From: Nostocoides sp.
Lineage (GTDB): Bacteria; Actinomycetota; Actinomycetes; Actinomycetales; Dermatophilaceae
Assembly (NCBI GenBank): GCA_016702415.1
Contig: JADJEA010000001.1
Coordinates: 787,001 to 851,000, forward strand
Direction of reading: 5' to 3'
Length of the DNA: 64,000 nucleotides
Position 1 is the first letter of the stretch; the number at the start of each line of letters is the position of its first letter. The notes beneath the pieces are model-generated. The model had not been told where the DNA came from. It saw nothing but the letters and a program-made list of their open reading frames with translations, and did no database searches. Made by a program: the position numbers and the translations under genes. Below, piece after piece: positions 29,073 through 38,060 of the stretch.

Positions 29073-29718
29073 TCAGCCGGGCTGGAGCGCCCGGCGCGGG
29101 TCACCGAGGGTGATGATCTCGTGGTGCGGCCCGTTGAAGGTCACCCCCGAGTTGAGGCATGAGCTCATCGTTGCAGGCACGGGCAGCGTCGGGCCCTCGT
29201 CGTCATACGGCCCGACGTGGCGGGATCTGCACCGGTACCGGCCCTCGGTGATGGTGCGGAGCTGCACCTCCGGCTTGGGCAGCGCGGGCTTTTTCCGGTA
29301 GCTGCCGCGGCACGCCCACCCCCCACGTCCGCCGTGGTCACCGCACCCGGCAGAGGGGGATGAGCATGGTCCAGTCCCCAGTCGTCGTCGCGGCGGTCGA
29401 CCTTGAGGAGCTAAGGTGCGCTTTGCAAAGTCCGACAACCCTTCCTGAGCGGTCCGACGACGAGCTCGAGGCCCGTGCTGCGGCGCGCGGAGGGCGTGCC
29501 GCACGGCACACGCCTGTCGTGAAGAGTGCCCACCGCCGCGGCATACCAGGGGCGCTTCGGGGTCGCCGTGCCCGTCGACCGCCAGGTAGTGGATCAAGCG
29601 GGACCTCGAGCTCGGACCGGTCCACCGCCGAGGCCGACTGGTAGAGCTGGCGGTGATCGCGCTCGAGATCGATCTCACCGGGGCTCCAGCGGCCGAGGTC
29701 TTTGTCCTGCTCCTGCAT
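29073..29718 (-). pseudogene. GyrI-like small-molecule-binding domain protein, frameshifted
   Basis: Reconstructed across frames: MQEQDKDLGRWSPGEIDLER (29,718 down), LYQSASAVDRSELEVP, YLAVDGHGDPEAP (29,590), then PLRKGLSDF-type middle, a WTMLIPL segment (29,370), and the conserved C-terminus RCRSRHVGPYDDEGPTL followed by LTFNGPHHEI and LGDPRRA. This matches the stand-alone GyrI-like proteins (about 200 residues) that bind small hydrophobic compounds or, in some cases, hydrolyse them. At least three frame changes are needed. The C-terminal end at 29073 is read directly. The amino-acid permease lies immediately upstream on the same strand, with the two ends nearly touching. Confidence 0.7.
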
Positions 29719-29743
29719 CGCGCGTCGTAGAGATCGTCCATCA

Positions 29744-31105
29744 CCGGCGCGCATCTCCTCCTCCTCCAGGCGCCCCGCATCGGACGGGTCCAGAACCGGG
29801 TGAGGACGAGCATGGCCGATGCCGATAACGAAGGCAGACCAGGCCGTAGTTGAACGAGGCGGGAGACAGGTTGGACCCGGGAGAGGATGAGCGTGGCGAC
29901 CAGGCCGAGACAGGGGGAGGATCACGGGCAGAAGATCTCCGCCGGGGTCCGCACGAGGCGCCCCCGCCAGGCGAAGTGCACGATCACGGTGAGGTTGAAG
30001 AAACTGAAGCCGTGAGGGCACCGAAATTGATCAGCGCCGCCACGAAGTCGAGGTTGAGCGGGATCATTGAGCAGAGAGATCATTCCGATCAAGAGCACCG
30101 ACAGGGCCGGGGTGCGCCAGCGGATGGATGAAGGAGAACGCCCGGCTGATCGGACCACGACCGCCGCGACCCACGACATAAGAGCATGCGGGAGACCGAG
30201 GCGTGCGAGGCCAGACCCGACGCCAGGTCGCGGCGAAGGCCGCTGCCGTGAGGAACGCCTTGAACAAGGTGCCACCCACCTTTTTAAGCGATCTCCGGGA
30301 GGGCGCTGTTCTTCAGGGCGTCCTCGCTGAAGCCCTCCATCGTCGGGAAGACCGACTGCGCGAACCACCCTGCGGTGAAGAAGATGAAACCGCCGATGAG
30401 CAGGGTGATGAGGATGGCCCGCGGGACCGTCGACTCGTCCTTGGCCTCCTCGGTGTACATCGTGATCGCGTCGAAGCCGATGAACGAGAAGCTTTGATGG
30501 TGGCTCCGGTGATGACCGGGCCGAGTGAAGTGTCGGCGTGCCAGAGCGGCTTGGTCGAGAAGGCCGTGCCATTGCCCGCGCCGCTGGCCAGCTCCCGCCA
30601 GGCGAGAGACAAAGTGACGACGATGAGGACGATCGAGAAGGCGACAAGAGGATGCCCGTTGAGCTTGGAGGTGTTACTCATGCTGAAGAGCACCATGGCG
30701 GTCACGGCCGCGACGACGACGAAGACCCAAAGGGCCGGGGTGACATTGGGAAAGAATGCCTCCATATAGCTGCGCAGGATGAGCGCGTTGACCAGCGGCA
30801 GCAGGAGGTAGTCCAGCAGCGACGACCAGCCGACGACGAATCCGACATTGGGATGGATCGTCTCGGGACGTGGGTGCAGGCCGCCCAGCAGACTAGTACA
30901 GCCGCACCATCCGGCCGTAGCTGATCGCGGTCAGCCCCATCGCCACCATCGCCATGAGGTAGGCCATGGGCACCACGAAGTTCGTCTCCTCCGAGACGAT
31001 GCCGAAGGTGTCGAAGATGACCGTCTGGGTCATATAGCCCAGACCCAGACCCACGATCGCCATCGTCCCGAGGGTGCGCCGCAGATGGGGGTTGCCGTCG
31101 GCCAT
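29744..31105 (-). pseudogene. APC-superfamily amino acid permease, frameshifted
   Basis: Membrane transporter of the amino acid/polyamine/organocation superfamily, about 450 residues when frames are joined. ATG 31105 has GGAG upstream and starts MADGNPHLRRTLGTMAIVGL, LGYMTQTVIFDTFGIVSEET, then AYLMAMVAMGLTAISYGRMV (helices 1-2). Another readable block is ALWVFVVVAAVTAMVLFSMS and VAFSIVLIVVTLSLAW (30,725-30,600), followed by the GFDAITMYTEEAKDE-like segment (30,470) and FFNLTVIVHFAWRGR near 30,000. It resembles ethanolamine/amino-acid permeases. Its promoter region holds repeated GACCGGTC palindromes. Confidence 0.75.
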
Positions 31106-31142
31106 TTGCACTCCTTGCCCTGGCCCGGCGCAGATCCGGGCA

Positions 31143-31204
31143 GCTGACCGGTCAGCGGGAGCAGACCGGTCAGCGGACTCTAGTGCCATGTTCCGTCACG
31201 GAAC
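31143..31204. promoter_or_regulatory. Palindromes upstream of the permease gene
   Basis: GCTGACCGGTCAGC (31143-31156) is a perfect 14-bp palindrome, and its core GACCGGTC recurs at 31164-31171. A third palindrome, GTTCCGTCACGGAAC, occupies 31190-31204. They lie about 40-100 bases upstream of the permease start at 31105 and look like operator sites. The last could alternatively belong to the end of the vapC gene at 31302. Confidence 0.6.
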
Positions 31205-31301
31205 AGCAGATTCGACCACGAAACGCGATGGTCCTGGCCGAATGCACCGCGGAATCCGGATGGTGGACCGAATGTAGTGACCGCCAGGGTCGCGGCCTGG
31301 G

Positions 31302-31725
31302 CTATCCGGTGACCCGCCCGGCGACCGGGTCGAGCCGCTCCAGCCCTGGGATGCCGTCGAAGTCGCCGTCGCAGCTGACGATCTGGGTGAACCCAGACGC
31401 GAGCGCCGTGGCGGCGTGCACCGCATCGCGCCCTCGGGCCTGGCCCCTCGACACCAGACCCGAGGCCGCCCGCAGGATCTCGACGTCGAAGTCGTGCCAG
31501 AACGACGAGCCGGTCCACCTGGTCGAACTCGGCCAGGCCCCTGCTGCGGCCCGACCCGGCGCAGCCGGTGGAAGAGGAACTCCTGACCGCCCTCGACGCT
31601 GGAGGTGGATGCGCACAGTCCCGGCGGCCGCGGCAGCCAGCACGACCCGGCACGGTGCCCGCCAGGGGTGATCGCCGCCCACCGCGAGCAGCAGCACCGA
31701 GGGGGTCGAGGAAGAGCGGTGTCAC
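31302..31725 (-). pseudogene. vapC: PIN-domain toxin (VapC-like), frameshifted
   Basis: Probable RNase toxin of about 140 residues. GTG 31725 overlaps the antitoxin stop (GTGA). The first residues are VTPLFLD; the frame then drifts, with SVEGGQEFLFHRLRRVG (about 31,590) and LAEFDQVDRLVVL. The C-terminal half is clean: DFDVEILRAASGLVSRGQ, RGRDAVHAATALASGF and IVSCDGDFDGIPGLERL, carrying the acidic residues (RD and DxDFD) that bind metal in PIN nucleases. At least two frame changes lie between 31,720 and 31,510. A typical VapBC arrangement. Confidence 0.8.
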
Positions 31726-31996
31726 CGGCCGTCGACCTTGGCGTCGAGGGCGGCGGCATACGCGTCCTGGAGTTCAGCCGGACCCTCGCCGGGAGCATCG
31801 TCCGGGGTCGCGGTCAGGGCAAGCAGAGAACCGGCTGCCGCGCTCGCCCCGCCATCGGTGTCGGGGAAGCGCAGGTCGATGGCCTCGCGGATCACCGCGG
31901 CGACGCTGCGACGGCTTCGCTCGGCCTCCGCCGCGAGCCGCTCATAGCGACATCGAGCAGGATCTGCAGCCGCCGCTCCAGCACAGACATACACAT
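31722..31996 (-). pseudogene. vapB: VapB-like ribbon-helix-helix antitoxin, one frameshift
   Basis: Antitoxin partner of the PIN toxin, about 90 residues. ATG 31996 (or 31990) gives MCMSVLERRLQILLDV; one base is missing near 31,950, after which RYERLAAEAERSRRSVAAVIREAIDLRFPD is read, a CopG-type ribbon-helix-helix fold. The C-terminal half (ALTATPDDAPGEGPAELQDAY) would wrap the toxin. The start codon overlaps a 7-bp inverted repeat at 31990-32011, the expected autoregulatory operator. Its stop overlaps the toxin start. Confidence 0.78.
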
Positions 31997-32011
31997 ACAG
32001 TAGCATGTGTA
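31990..32011. promoter_or_regulatory. Palindromic operator at the vapBC start
   Basis: TACACAT (31990-31996) and ATGTGTA (32005-32011) are exact complements separated by eight bases. The left arm contains the antitoxin start codon on the minus strand. This is the standard place for VapB autorepression. Confidence 0.65.
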
Positions 32012-32048
32012 GGTCTTCGACGGGGTCCCCTGCGGGCGACGGCCTCCG

Positions 32049-32302
32049 TCAGGCGGCGGTGTGCGTGTCTGCGCGGCGGGCCGCCGCCTCACGCTGGGCC
32101 TCGCGCAAAGCGATCTTGACAACGGCCGCGTGCGCCGCGATCCAGTAGCGGTCCCGTGCGTCCAACTCACCGGTCGCGGCATACGGCTCCGAGATCACCG
32201 GATCCCACTTCGCGGCGATCTCGTTCAGCGCCACCCTGGTCGCCCTAGCCGGAGCGGCGATGGCCGCCAGGGTCGACCGGGAGCCCCGGCGCCCACCCTC
32301 TG
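32049..32302 (-). CDS. Small hypothetical protein, start uncertain
   Basis: A minus-strand stretch ending at 32049 reads TLAAIAAPARATRVALNEIAAKWDPV, ISEPYAATGELDARDRYWIA and AHAAVVKIALREAQREAAARR, a helical, charged protein of roughly 80 residues. No start codon lies in the frame close to the DUF1801 stop at 32306, so a frameshift near 32,290 or translational coupling from the upstream gene is likely. I recognise no family. Confidence 0.4.
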
Positions 32303-32305
32303 GGG

Positions 32306-32743
32306 TCAGCCGACCGCGCGGCGGATCAGGGTCTCGACGGCCTTGGCGGTTGCGGCATTCCAGGCCGTGATGGCGTAGGCCGTGGGCCACATCGTGCCGT
32401 CGTCGAGCTGGGCCGTGTCCTGGAAGCCGATGTGCCCGTAGCGGGTCTTGAACTTCCCAGGAACTGGAAGAAGAGGAGCACCTTGCCATCCTTGGCGTAT
32501 GCCGGGGAAGCCGTACCACGTGCGTGGGACCAGCTCTGGCGCCACCTCCCGTACCAGGGCATGCAGGCCCTCAGCGATCGCCCGGTCGGTGTCGTCCATC
32601 GCGGCGATGGCATCGAGGACGTCCTGCTCGGTGTTCTTACCGGCCTTGGTGCGCTTGGCCTCGGCGGCGGCCTCCTTCACGGCGGCGCGCTCGTCGGCGC
32701 TCAGCTCACTCGTGGTCGTGCTTGCGCGCTTGGAGGTCGCCAT
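32306..32743 (-). CDS. DUF1801 (YdhG-like) protein with compensating frameshifts
   Basis: Protein of 145 residues starting MATSKRASTTTSELSADERA at ATG 32743, a charged N-terminal region followed by the DUF1801 core VLDAIAAMDDTDRAIAEGLHALV and PRTWYGFPG. Between about 32,505 and 32,450 the frame is displaced by two compensating indels: the neighbouring frame shows the expected PAYAKDGKVLLFFQF where this one has GIRQGWQGAPLLPVP. The end, KTRYGHIGFQDTAQLDDG and ITAWNAATAKAVETLIRRA, is in frame. DUF1801 folds are linked to iron handling in some bacteria; the role here is unknown. Confidence 0.78.
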   Translation of the reverse strand: MATSKRASTTTSELSADERAAVKEAAAEAKRTKAGKNTEQDVLDAIAAMDDTDRAIAEGLHALVREVAPELVPRTWYGFPGIRQGWQGAPLLPVPGKFKTRYGHIGFQDTAQLDDGTMWPTAYAITAWNAATAKAVETLIRRAVG

Positions 32744-32819
32744 GGGGGTCCTTTCGGGTCGTTGGAGACAGGGTGGCACTGTCCTGGCGCCCAGGCAGCC
32801 TCATATCTGGCCGAGCCCG

Positions 32820-33204
32820 TCAAGGCTAGCACCAGATGGATGGCGCAGCGTGGCCCAGCGGCGGTAGCGAGCCGGCGGTCGGCGGTCACGAGCGGTATGC
32901 CGTTTGCCTCCGCCGCCGCGACGAACGCCGCGTCAGACGACGTCAGGTTTTCCCTGAGCTCCCAGACCCGCGGGAGCAGGGGCGCGATGGCGACCCGGTC
33001 GACGGCGAGTCGGCGCCACGCGGAGATCACGCCCTGGGCCGCGTCCTCGCCGAGCTTCCCGCCGCGCAGCAGCCCGACCACCGCGTGTGCCACCTCGACG
33101 TCGATGTGGTGGGGAGCCACGAGCCGCGCCTCGGTGATCACTTGCCGGGACGCCTCGTGCCCAGCCAGAGCCGCGATGACCACCGACGTGTCGATGACGA
33201 TCAA
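32820..33204 (-). CDS. vapC: PIN-domain toxin (VapC-like)
   Basis: PIN-domain ribonuclease of about 128 residues. TTG 33204 gives LIVIDTSVVIAALAG with the first metal-binding Asp, then VAPHHIDVEVAHAVVGLLRGG (conserved Glu), LTSSDAAFVAAAEANG and PLVTADRRLATA (further acidic residues). The antitoxin stop overlaps this start (TTGA). After IHLVLA the frame runs on without a stop to 32701, into the DUF1801 gene; a TGA one frame over at 32820 is the probable true end, implying a small indel. Full catalytic set present, so the toxin is plausibly active. Confidence 0.85.
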
Positions 33205-33427
33205 CGGTCCCTGCCGCTGCGCACGACCTCGACGATGTCCCCCACTTCGAGGCCAGAGGTCCGGCGAGGACCACACGATGTCGGTATTGCGCCGGAACGC
33301 CACAGCTGCCGTCAGCTCCCGAACGGCAGAGCGCTGACCGACATCGACTGAGCACTCGCGAGCTCCTCGAGGGCAGCGCTCACATCGTCAGGGACATTGC
33401 GCAAGTACAGCGTCTTCGATGTTGCAT
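33201..33427 (-). pseudogene. vapB: VapB-like antitoxin, frameshifted
   Basis: FitA/VapB-type antitoxin of about 75 residues. The sequence reads TSKTLYLRNVPDDVSAALEE and LASAQSMSVSAL in one frame, then AVRELTAAVAFRRNTDIVW in the next, and ends GDIVEVVRSGRDR. Indels are needed at the start (one base after ATG 33427), near 33,325 and near 33,250. The ribbon-helix-helix N-terminus is clear. It is translationally overlapped with the downstream toxin. The start codon lies in the palindrome at 33422-33434. Confidence 0.75.
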
Positions 33428-33434
33428 TGTGCAA
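33422..33434. promoter_or_regulatory. Palindrome TTGCA-ttg-TGCAA at the second vapB start
   Basis: A perfect 5-bp inverted repeat around a 3-base spacer includes the antitoxin start codon (cat on the plus strand). Together with the site at 31990 it suggests each module has its own, different operator. Confidence 0.5.
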
Positions 33435-33437
33435 GCA

Positions 33438-34546
33438 CTACGCTATTACTGCAACCGCCCGCTCGGAGGTCGCATCCGAGCGCTTCCGGCCGTGGTGGGA
33501 CGCCGACCCGACTCCAAGAAACGGGCGACGAGCTAGACGGGAGCGGCACGGCATACACACCATGCCCTCGCGGTACGAGCTGACCCAGACCGTGCTGCCC
33601 ACGACGGCAGCGTCGAGGTTGGCTCGATCAGCCAGAGGCGCTGCATCGCTGAGCGGCAGTCGCTGGAGGACGGCGGCCGTTGTGGGGTCGAGGATGACGA
33701 CCGTCGGACCAGCCTCGGCGATCACCACCACGCGGCCCTGCGCTGCAACCACGGTGTCCGGCGAACGCTCGACGGGGACGGTGTGGCGGACGGTCAGCGT
33801 TGAGGCGTCGACGGCGAGCACCACGCTGTCCGGCGTGCATGCGACCCACACGGCGCCCTCGATCACGGCCATCCCCTGCGGGCCGCTGCAGGGCAGGGCT
33901 GCGCGCTGGACTGCCTTGGTCCTGGGGTCGATCGCCAGCAGCTCATTGAGCGCATAGTGCGCGACATAGAGTCGATCCGGACCTGCCAGGACCAGGCGTG
34001 CCCCCGTGCCGATGTTGATCCGGGCGACCACTGACATGGTGCGCGGGTCCACGCGGACGAGTTCACCCGCATCCTGGGCGATCACCCACACCGAACCGAA
34101 ACCGGTGGTGACCCCTTCGGCCCCTTCGCCGATGGCGACCGAGTCGGTGACCGTGGTGGTCTTGGGGTCGATGCGGAGCAAGGTGCCGTCTCGGAAGCTC
34201 GTCACCCAGGTGGCACCCAGTCCCACGGCAGCCCGGAGCGGCGTCGAGCCGGCGGGCACGCTGCCGGTGACGTCGAAGGTGGTCGGGTCGATGCGGCTCA
34301 CCGTCGTTGGCGTCTCCGCTGACCACCCACAGTGCGGAGCCATCGGTCGCCACCCCGATCGGGCCATCCGCCACGGCCACCGCGCGGGTCCCCGGTGGCG
34401 GAGAGACCGACGGTGCCGCGCTGGGCGTCGACGCCACCGTCGTCGGCGCGGTGCTGCTGCTGCCTGGTGCCGTGGATCCGGACTGAACCCGCTGCCACGG
34501 CGGCGAATGCCGTGAGCGCGGCGAGGACCACGACCCCTGACCGCAC
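33438..34546 (-). CDS. Secreted beta-propeller (YVTN/YncE-like) protein, minor frameshifts
   Basis: Exported protein of about 370 residues. GTG 34546 has GGAG six bases upstream and starts MRSGVVVLAALTAFAAVAAGS, a signal segment, then an Ala/Ser/Pro/Thr-rich linker. Six or so repeated blades follow: PIGVATDGSALWVVSG, VSRIDPTTFDVTGSVPAG, LLRIDPKTTTVTDSVAIG, LVRVDPRTMSVVARINIG, LLAIDPRTKAVQRAALPC, VLAVDASTLTVRHTVPV and VVILDPTTAAVLQRLPLS. The repeating xxIDPxTxxVxxxxxxG pattern defines the propeller. Small indels occur near 34,480 and 34,320, and the true C-terminus after SSYREGMV is uncertain. A binding or scaffold role is likely; no catalytic motif is visible. Confidence 0.72.
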
Positions 34547-34623
34547 TAGGACTCCTCATGGCGAGCAGCAAGGTCCACTGACGGATGGTGTCGAGATTTT
34601 CGACACATTGAAGCGAGGGAGTA

Positions 34624-35639
34624 TCAGGACCGATCGGGGTCCGGGGAAAGCCCTGGGCTGCGGTGGCGAGGGAGGCGGAAACCCTCGGCGTCGAGCTGGT
34701 ACACATTCGGTCCGCGCACCGGACCGTGAGATCGATCAGCCCCGCACCCCGGAGCAGGGCGAGGTGATGCAGCATCGAGGTGCGCGGTCGATCCAGACGC
34801 TCGCACAGGCGCGCCAGGTGCTCGGGCCGGACCTGAGCTCGACAAGGATGCGCATCCGCGCTCGTCTCCGAGCGCCCGGCCGATGAGCATCAGCGCGTCC
34901 GTCGGGCTCGAGGCGGAGCCGGACCCCGCGGGCGGGTGAACGATGACCGTGGTTCCGACAAGACGGATCTCGATGATGATCAGGCGTCACCACGGTGAGC
35001 TGACTCAGGACGGATGGGCCCGCGGATCTGGTCAGTGCAGGCGCGGAGCGACCTGGGCGAGCAGGCCGTCGAGGCCGAGCCTCGTCGAGGAGGGCTGACG
35101 TCGCTCTGCCAGCCTCGCGCTCGGGCGGATCGATCCGCGCCAGGGCGTCGAGCACGCTAAAGGCAACGCTGCCGAGCCTCCTCGGGACGAGCACGCAGCA
35201 GCCAGGTGCTGACCTCGAGTCGGGTATGGCCCGCTCTTGAGCGCCCGGTTGAGCTCGGTCCGCGCTCCGGTGTCTCCCGTCGACCGCACCCACGATCTCC
35301 ACGGACCGGCGGCCCAGCACCGAGGTGAGCTCCAGTCGGTCGCCACCGAGCAACACGGCATACACATCAGCCGCATCGGCGTCGTCCACCACCCGTCGCA
35401 CCTCGGTGACGCTGCCTCCGGCCCCGGCCTGCACGACGTGCCCCAGGAGATTGACCCACCCGAAGCGCCCCAGGCTTGCTAGCTGCGTGAGGGGGTCTCG
35501 CGACCCAGCTGCCGCTGCCAGGCGCGCTGAGCTCTGCCGCGTGAGTGAACACCATCCGCCAGCGGGCGTCCGCGACCGTTGCTGCGGCGACCAGGAGCTG
35601 CAGGCCCGGCCCGCTCTCGACCCGGGCGCTGTCCGACAT
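34624..35639 (-). pseudogene. ArsR-like winged-helix regulator, frameshifted
   Basis: About 335 residues across frames. ATG 35639 begins MSDSARVESGPGLQLLVAAA; the N-terminal two thirds (GWVNLLGHVVQAGAGGSVTE, VYAVLLGGDRLELTSVLGRR, LDALARIDPPEREAGRATSA) are an unnamed helical domain seen in some actinobacterial regulators. The C-terminus has the winged helix: LMLIGRALGDE, MRILVELRSGP, LCERLDRPRTSMLHHLALLRGAGLIDL. Frame changes are needed near 35,550, 35,290, 35,080 and 34,850-34,720. Its target is unknown; the neighbouring beta-propeller gene on the same strand, 78 bases downstream, is a candidate. Confidence 0.7.
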
Positions 35640-35828
35640 GGAGCCCATCTTGCCGGGTGGCAGGCCCCGGGCCCCTGGGCCCCTTCGCGATCGGCCAGTC
35701 GGATCACCGCGGGTGCGCCCTCCCACCGGCTGGCCTCCCGCCCTGTGGAGACGTGGGGCTGCTCGCAACCGGCGTTCGCGTGATGCCGAGACGATGATGC
35801 TGCGATGCCATGATGTTATGGTGTGTCA

Positions 35829-36002
35829 ATGCGCACCACGCTTGACCTTGACGAGCAGGTTCTTGCCGTCGCGCGCTCGCTGGGCGACGTCCCGGCGGAT
35901 CTCGCCATGGCGGACTTTGCGTACAGCCCGTTCCCGGTCATCGTCGGCGACTCCGACGTTCTCGTCTCCGACGAATTGATCGCCGAGCTTCGTGATGCGT
36001 GA
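35829..36002 (+). CDS. vapB: Short VapB-like antitoxin
   Basis: A 57-residue protein, MRTTLDLDEQVLAVARSLGD...VLVSDELIAELRDA. The first residues are the beta-strand of a ribbon-helix-helix antitoxin and the last are the usual toxin-binding tail (VLVSDELIAELRD). The middle, where helix 2 and a linker should be, is shorter than in most VapBs, so an in-frame internal deletion is possible. ATG 35829 follows a region rich in gatg repeats. The PIN toxin starts 4 bases after the stop. Confidence 0.72.
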   Translation: MRTTLDLDEQVLAVARSLGDVPADLAMADFAYSPFPVIVGDSDVLVSDELIAELRDA

Positions 36003-36005
36003 ACG

Positions 36006-36455
36006 GTGGTGAACCGGCCCACGCCTGCACCCACGGTGCTCTTCGACGTCAACGCTCTGGTCGCGCTGGCGCTCACGACGCACCAGCACCACCGGGCGGC
36101 GCACCGCCACCTGGCCACAGTTACCTCCTGGGCCACGTGTCCGGTCACCGAGGCCGCTCTGCTCCGGCTCCTGCTGAACCCCGCCGTCACCGGCCGCCCA
36201 CGAGAAACCCCCGAGGTGGCGTGGGTGCTGAGCGGCTTCCGGACCGACCCCCGGTGGCACTGGGTGGCCGACGACAGCACGCTCGCCGCGCCGATGATCG
36301 ACATTGCGCCGCTCACCGGCCACCAGCAAGTCACGGACCTGCACCTGGTCAACCTCTGTGCCCGAGTCGGCCTCACCCTGGCGACCTTCGACACCGCGCT
36401 GCCGACCTGGCTGGTCCCCCCGGACCGGCGTCATGTCCAGGTGATCCGTTCGTAA
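36006..36455 (+). CDS. vapC: PIN-domain toxin (VapC), intact
   Basis: Intact PIN ribonuclease of 149 residues. VLFDVNALVALALTTHQHH carries the first Asp, CPVTEAALLRLLLNP the conserved Glu, HQQVTDLHLVNLCARVG and LATFDTALPTW the remaining acidic residues. It is of the TIGR00028-like type (toxin with TDxHL motif). GTG 36006 is four bases after the antitoxin stop. One of the few unbroken genes in this stretch. Confidence 0.88.
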   Translation: MVNRPTPAPTVLFDVNALVALALTTHQHHRAAHRHLATVTSWATCPVTEAALLRLLLNPAVTGRPRETPEVAWVLSGFRTDPRWHWVADDSTLAAPMIDIAPLTGHQQVTDLHLVNLCARVGLTLATFDTALPTWLVPPDRRHVQVIRS

Positions 36456-36664
36456 GCCCGGACCGGCTGCGGACAGGACCATGGAGGCCGAAGGCCTCGC
36501 CCGCGGCGATCTTTCGTCACCGCGAGTTCTGGCCCGGCAACCCGGCCTGGGCCAAGAGCGCCGAGGCCTGCGCGTCCCTCGAGTTGAAGCCGCAGATGGT
36601 GCGCCACCTGTCGACGTGGAGAACCGCCGGAGCGTCCGCGCGGGCTGCGGTTTATCCTCGGGGC
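36456..36664 (+). other. Possible gene remnant between vapC and DUF1801
   Basis: Plus-strand sequence here encodes AIFRHREFWPGNPAWAKSAE and ACASLELKPQMVRHLSTWR in one frame, which looks like genuine protein, but has no clear start, family or end. It may be the 3' remnant of a lost gene. Confidence 0.3.
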
Positions 36665-37101
36665 ATGGCTGAGCCCAAGACCCGGCCGACGGACGCCAGC
36701 GTCGATGAGTTCCTCGACGCCGTCCTCCTCACGAGCGCCGACCGACGGGACGCGCGGACTCTCGACAGCCCTCATGAGCGCGGCCACCGGTGAGGCACCG
36801 GTCATGGCGGGGCACCTCGATGGTCGGCTAGCGCCATCGCCCACCAGGGCCCCGCGGCACGGTGAGGTCCTGGCCGGTCGTGGCGTTCTCGCCGCGCAAG
36901 ACCGAGCTCGTGCTCAATCTGAATACCGCGCTCGAGGAGGCTGCCTTCGGGGCGGGTCTGGCCCGCACCGTCGCGGTGCCGCGTGTCTCTATCTCAAGGC
37001 CATCGACGACGTGGACCGACGGTGCTGAGGACCTCATCCGCGCCAGCGTCGCACTGGCGACACGCACGGAGCGCGGACGAGCAGCCGGGGACGGGCGCTG
37101 A
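36665..37101 (+). pseudogene. Second DUF1801 protein, frameshifted
   Basis: ATG 36665 starts MAEPKTRPTDASVDEFLDAV, then frames change near 36,740, 36,805 and 36,985. Joined, it gives DARTLDSLMSAATGEAPVM (usual family pattern ..MWG..MVG.. follows, here damaged), VVAFSPRKTELVLNLNTALE, GCLYLKAIDDVD and DLIRASVALATRTERG. This is the DUF1801 domain, of the type that ends with a KxxDxVDxxxL segment, about 140 residues. It is not closely similar to the copy at 32306. The function is unknown. Confidence 0.7.
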
Positions 37102-37416
37102 TCCGCCGCGCGAGTGACCTCCGCGCTGGTGCACTTCCCGGCCCGTCAGGACGACATCGCGAGCACGGTTGACGACGAAACTCGCGCACTTCGCCGAAAC
37201 GGGCCCTTCGTTACCGCAGCAGGCAGGCGCACGATGGAGCGGTCACTCGCACGACGACGGTGGCCGTACACCTCAATGGACCACCCGGCACGCGGCACTG
37301 GTTCGCCGAGTCCGCTGGGGACAACTATGACCGCACCGCGGCAGACAACGCGTTCCAAGCCCCCCCGTCGACATCCCGACGACGCGATCGGCGGCCCAGG
37401 CCCGCACCGCTGCTGA
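37102..37416. other. Gap of about 315 bases without a recognised gene
   Basis: Between the DUF1801 gene and the response regulator. A plus-strand frame gives DDIASTVDDETRALRRNGPF and TTVAVHLNGPPGTRHWFAES, moderately protein-like, but no family is apparent and there is no clear start. Confidence 0.35.
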
Positions 37417-38060
37417 TCAGACGCGCTTGGAGTGGTAGGCCCACATCGCGATCTCCACCCGGTTGCGGACACCGAGCTTCGTCATCAGTGAGGCGACATG
37501 GCTCTTCACCGTGCTGAGGCTGATGAACAGGTCCGTGGCGATCTCGGCGTTCGTGCGACCACGAGCAACCAGGACCAGCACCTCCTCCTCCCGCTCGGGA
37601 GCGGGTCGATGGGCTGGGACACCGTCTCAGGCGCGTGCTCGACGAGGGCTGTCAGCAGCCGCCGGGTGACATTGGGCGCGATGAGCGCGTCCCCCTGCGC
37701 GGTCGCATGCACCGCCTGGACCAGCAGCTCGGGTCCGGCGTCCTTGAGCAGGGGAAGCCCCGGGCGCTGGCAGCAGCGCCCCCAGGATGTACTCGTCCAG
37801 GTCGAAGGTAGTGATGACCACGACCGCCATCGGATCGGCCACCTCCGACCCGCGAGCTGCCGGGTCACCCCGACCCGTCGAGCCCGGGCATGCGGATGTC
37901 GACGAGCAGGACGTCCGGTCGCAGCCGACGACACACCTCAAGAGCCTGAGGCCGTCCGCGGCCTCGCTGACGACGTCGATGCCGGGCTGGGCCCCAGGAT
38001 CATCACGAGCCCGGCACGCACGAGGTCCTGGTCGTCGGCCACGACGACACGGATGCTCAT
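37417..38060 (-). pseudogene. NarL/LuxR-type response regulator, frameshifted
   Basis: Two-component response regulator of about 214 residues. ATG 38060 starts MSIRVVVADDQDLVRAGLVM with the acidic pocket; the receiver phospho-acceptor Asp is in VLLVDIRMPGLDG (about 37,900), the conserved Thr in VVVITTFDLDEYI and the Lys in FLLKDAGPELL. The C-terminus is a LuxR helix-turn-helix, TNAEIATDLFISLSTVKSHV and MTKLGVRNRVEIAMWAYHSK. Frame changes occur near 38,000, 37,930, 37,760 and 37,605. It overlaps the kinase gene end (ATGA), so both are co-translated. Confidence 0.85.
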
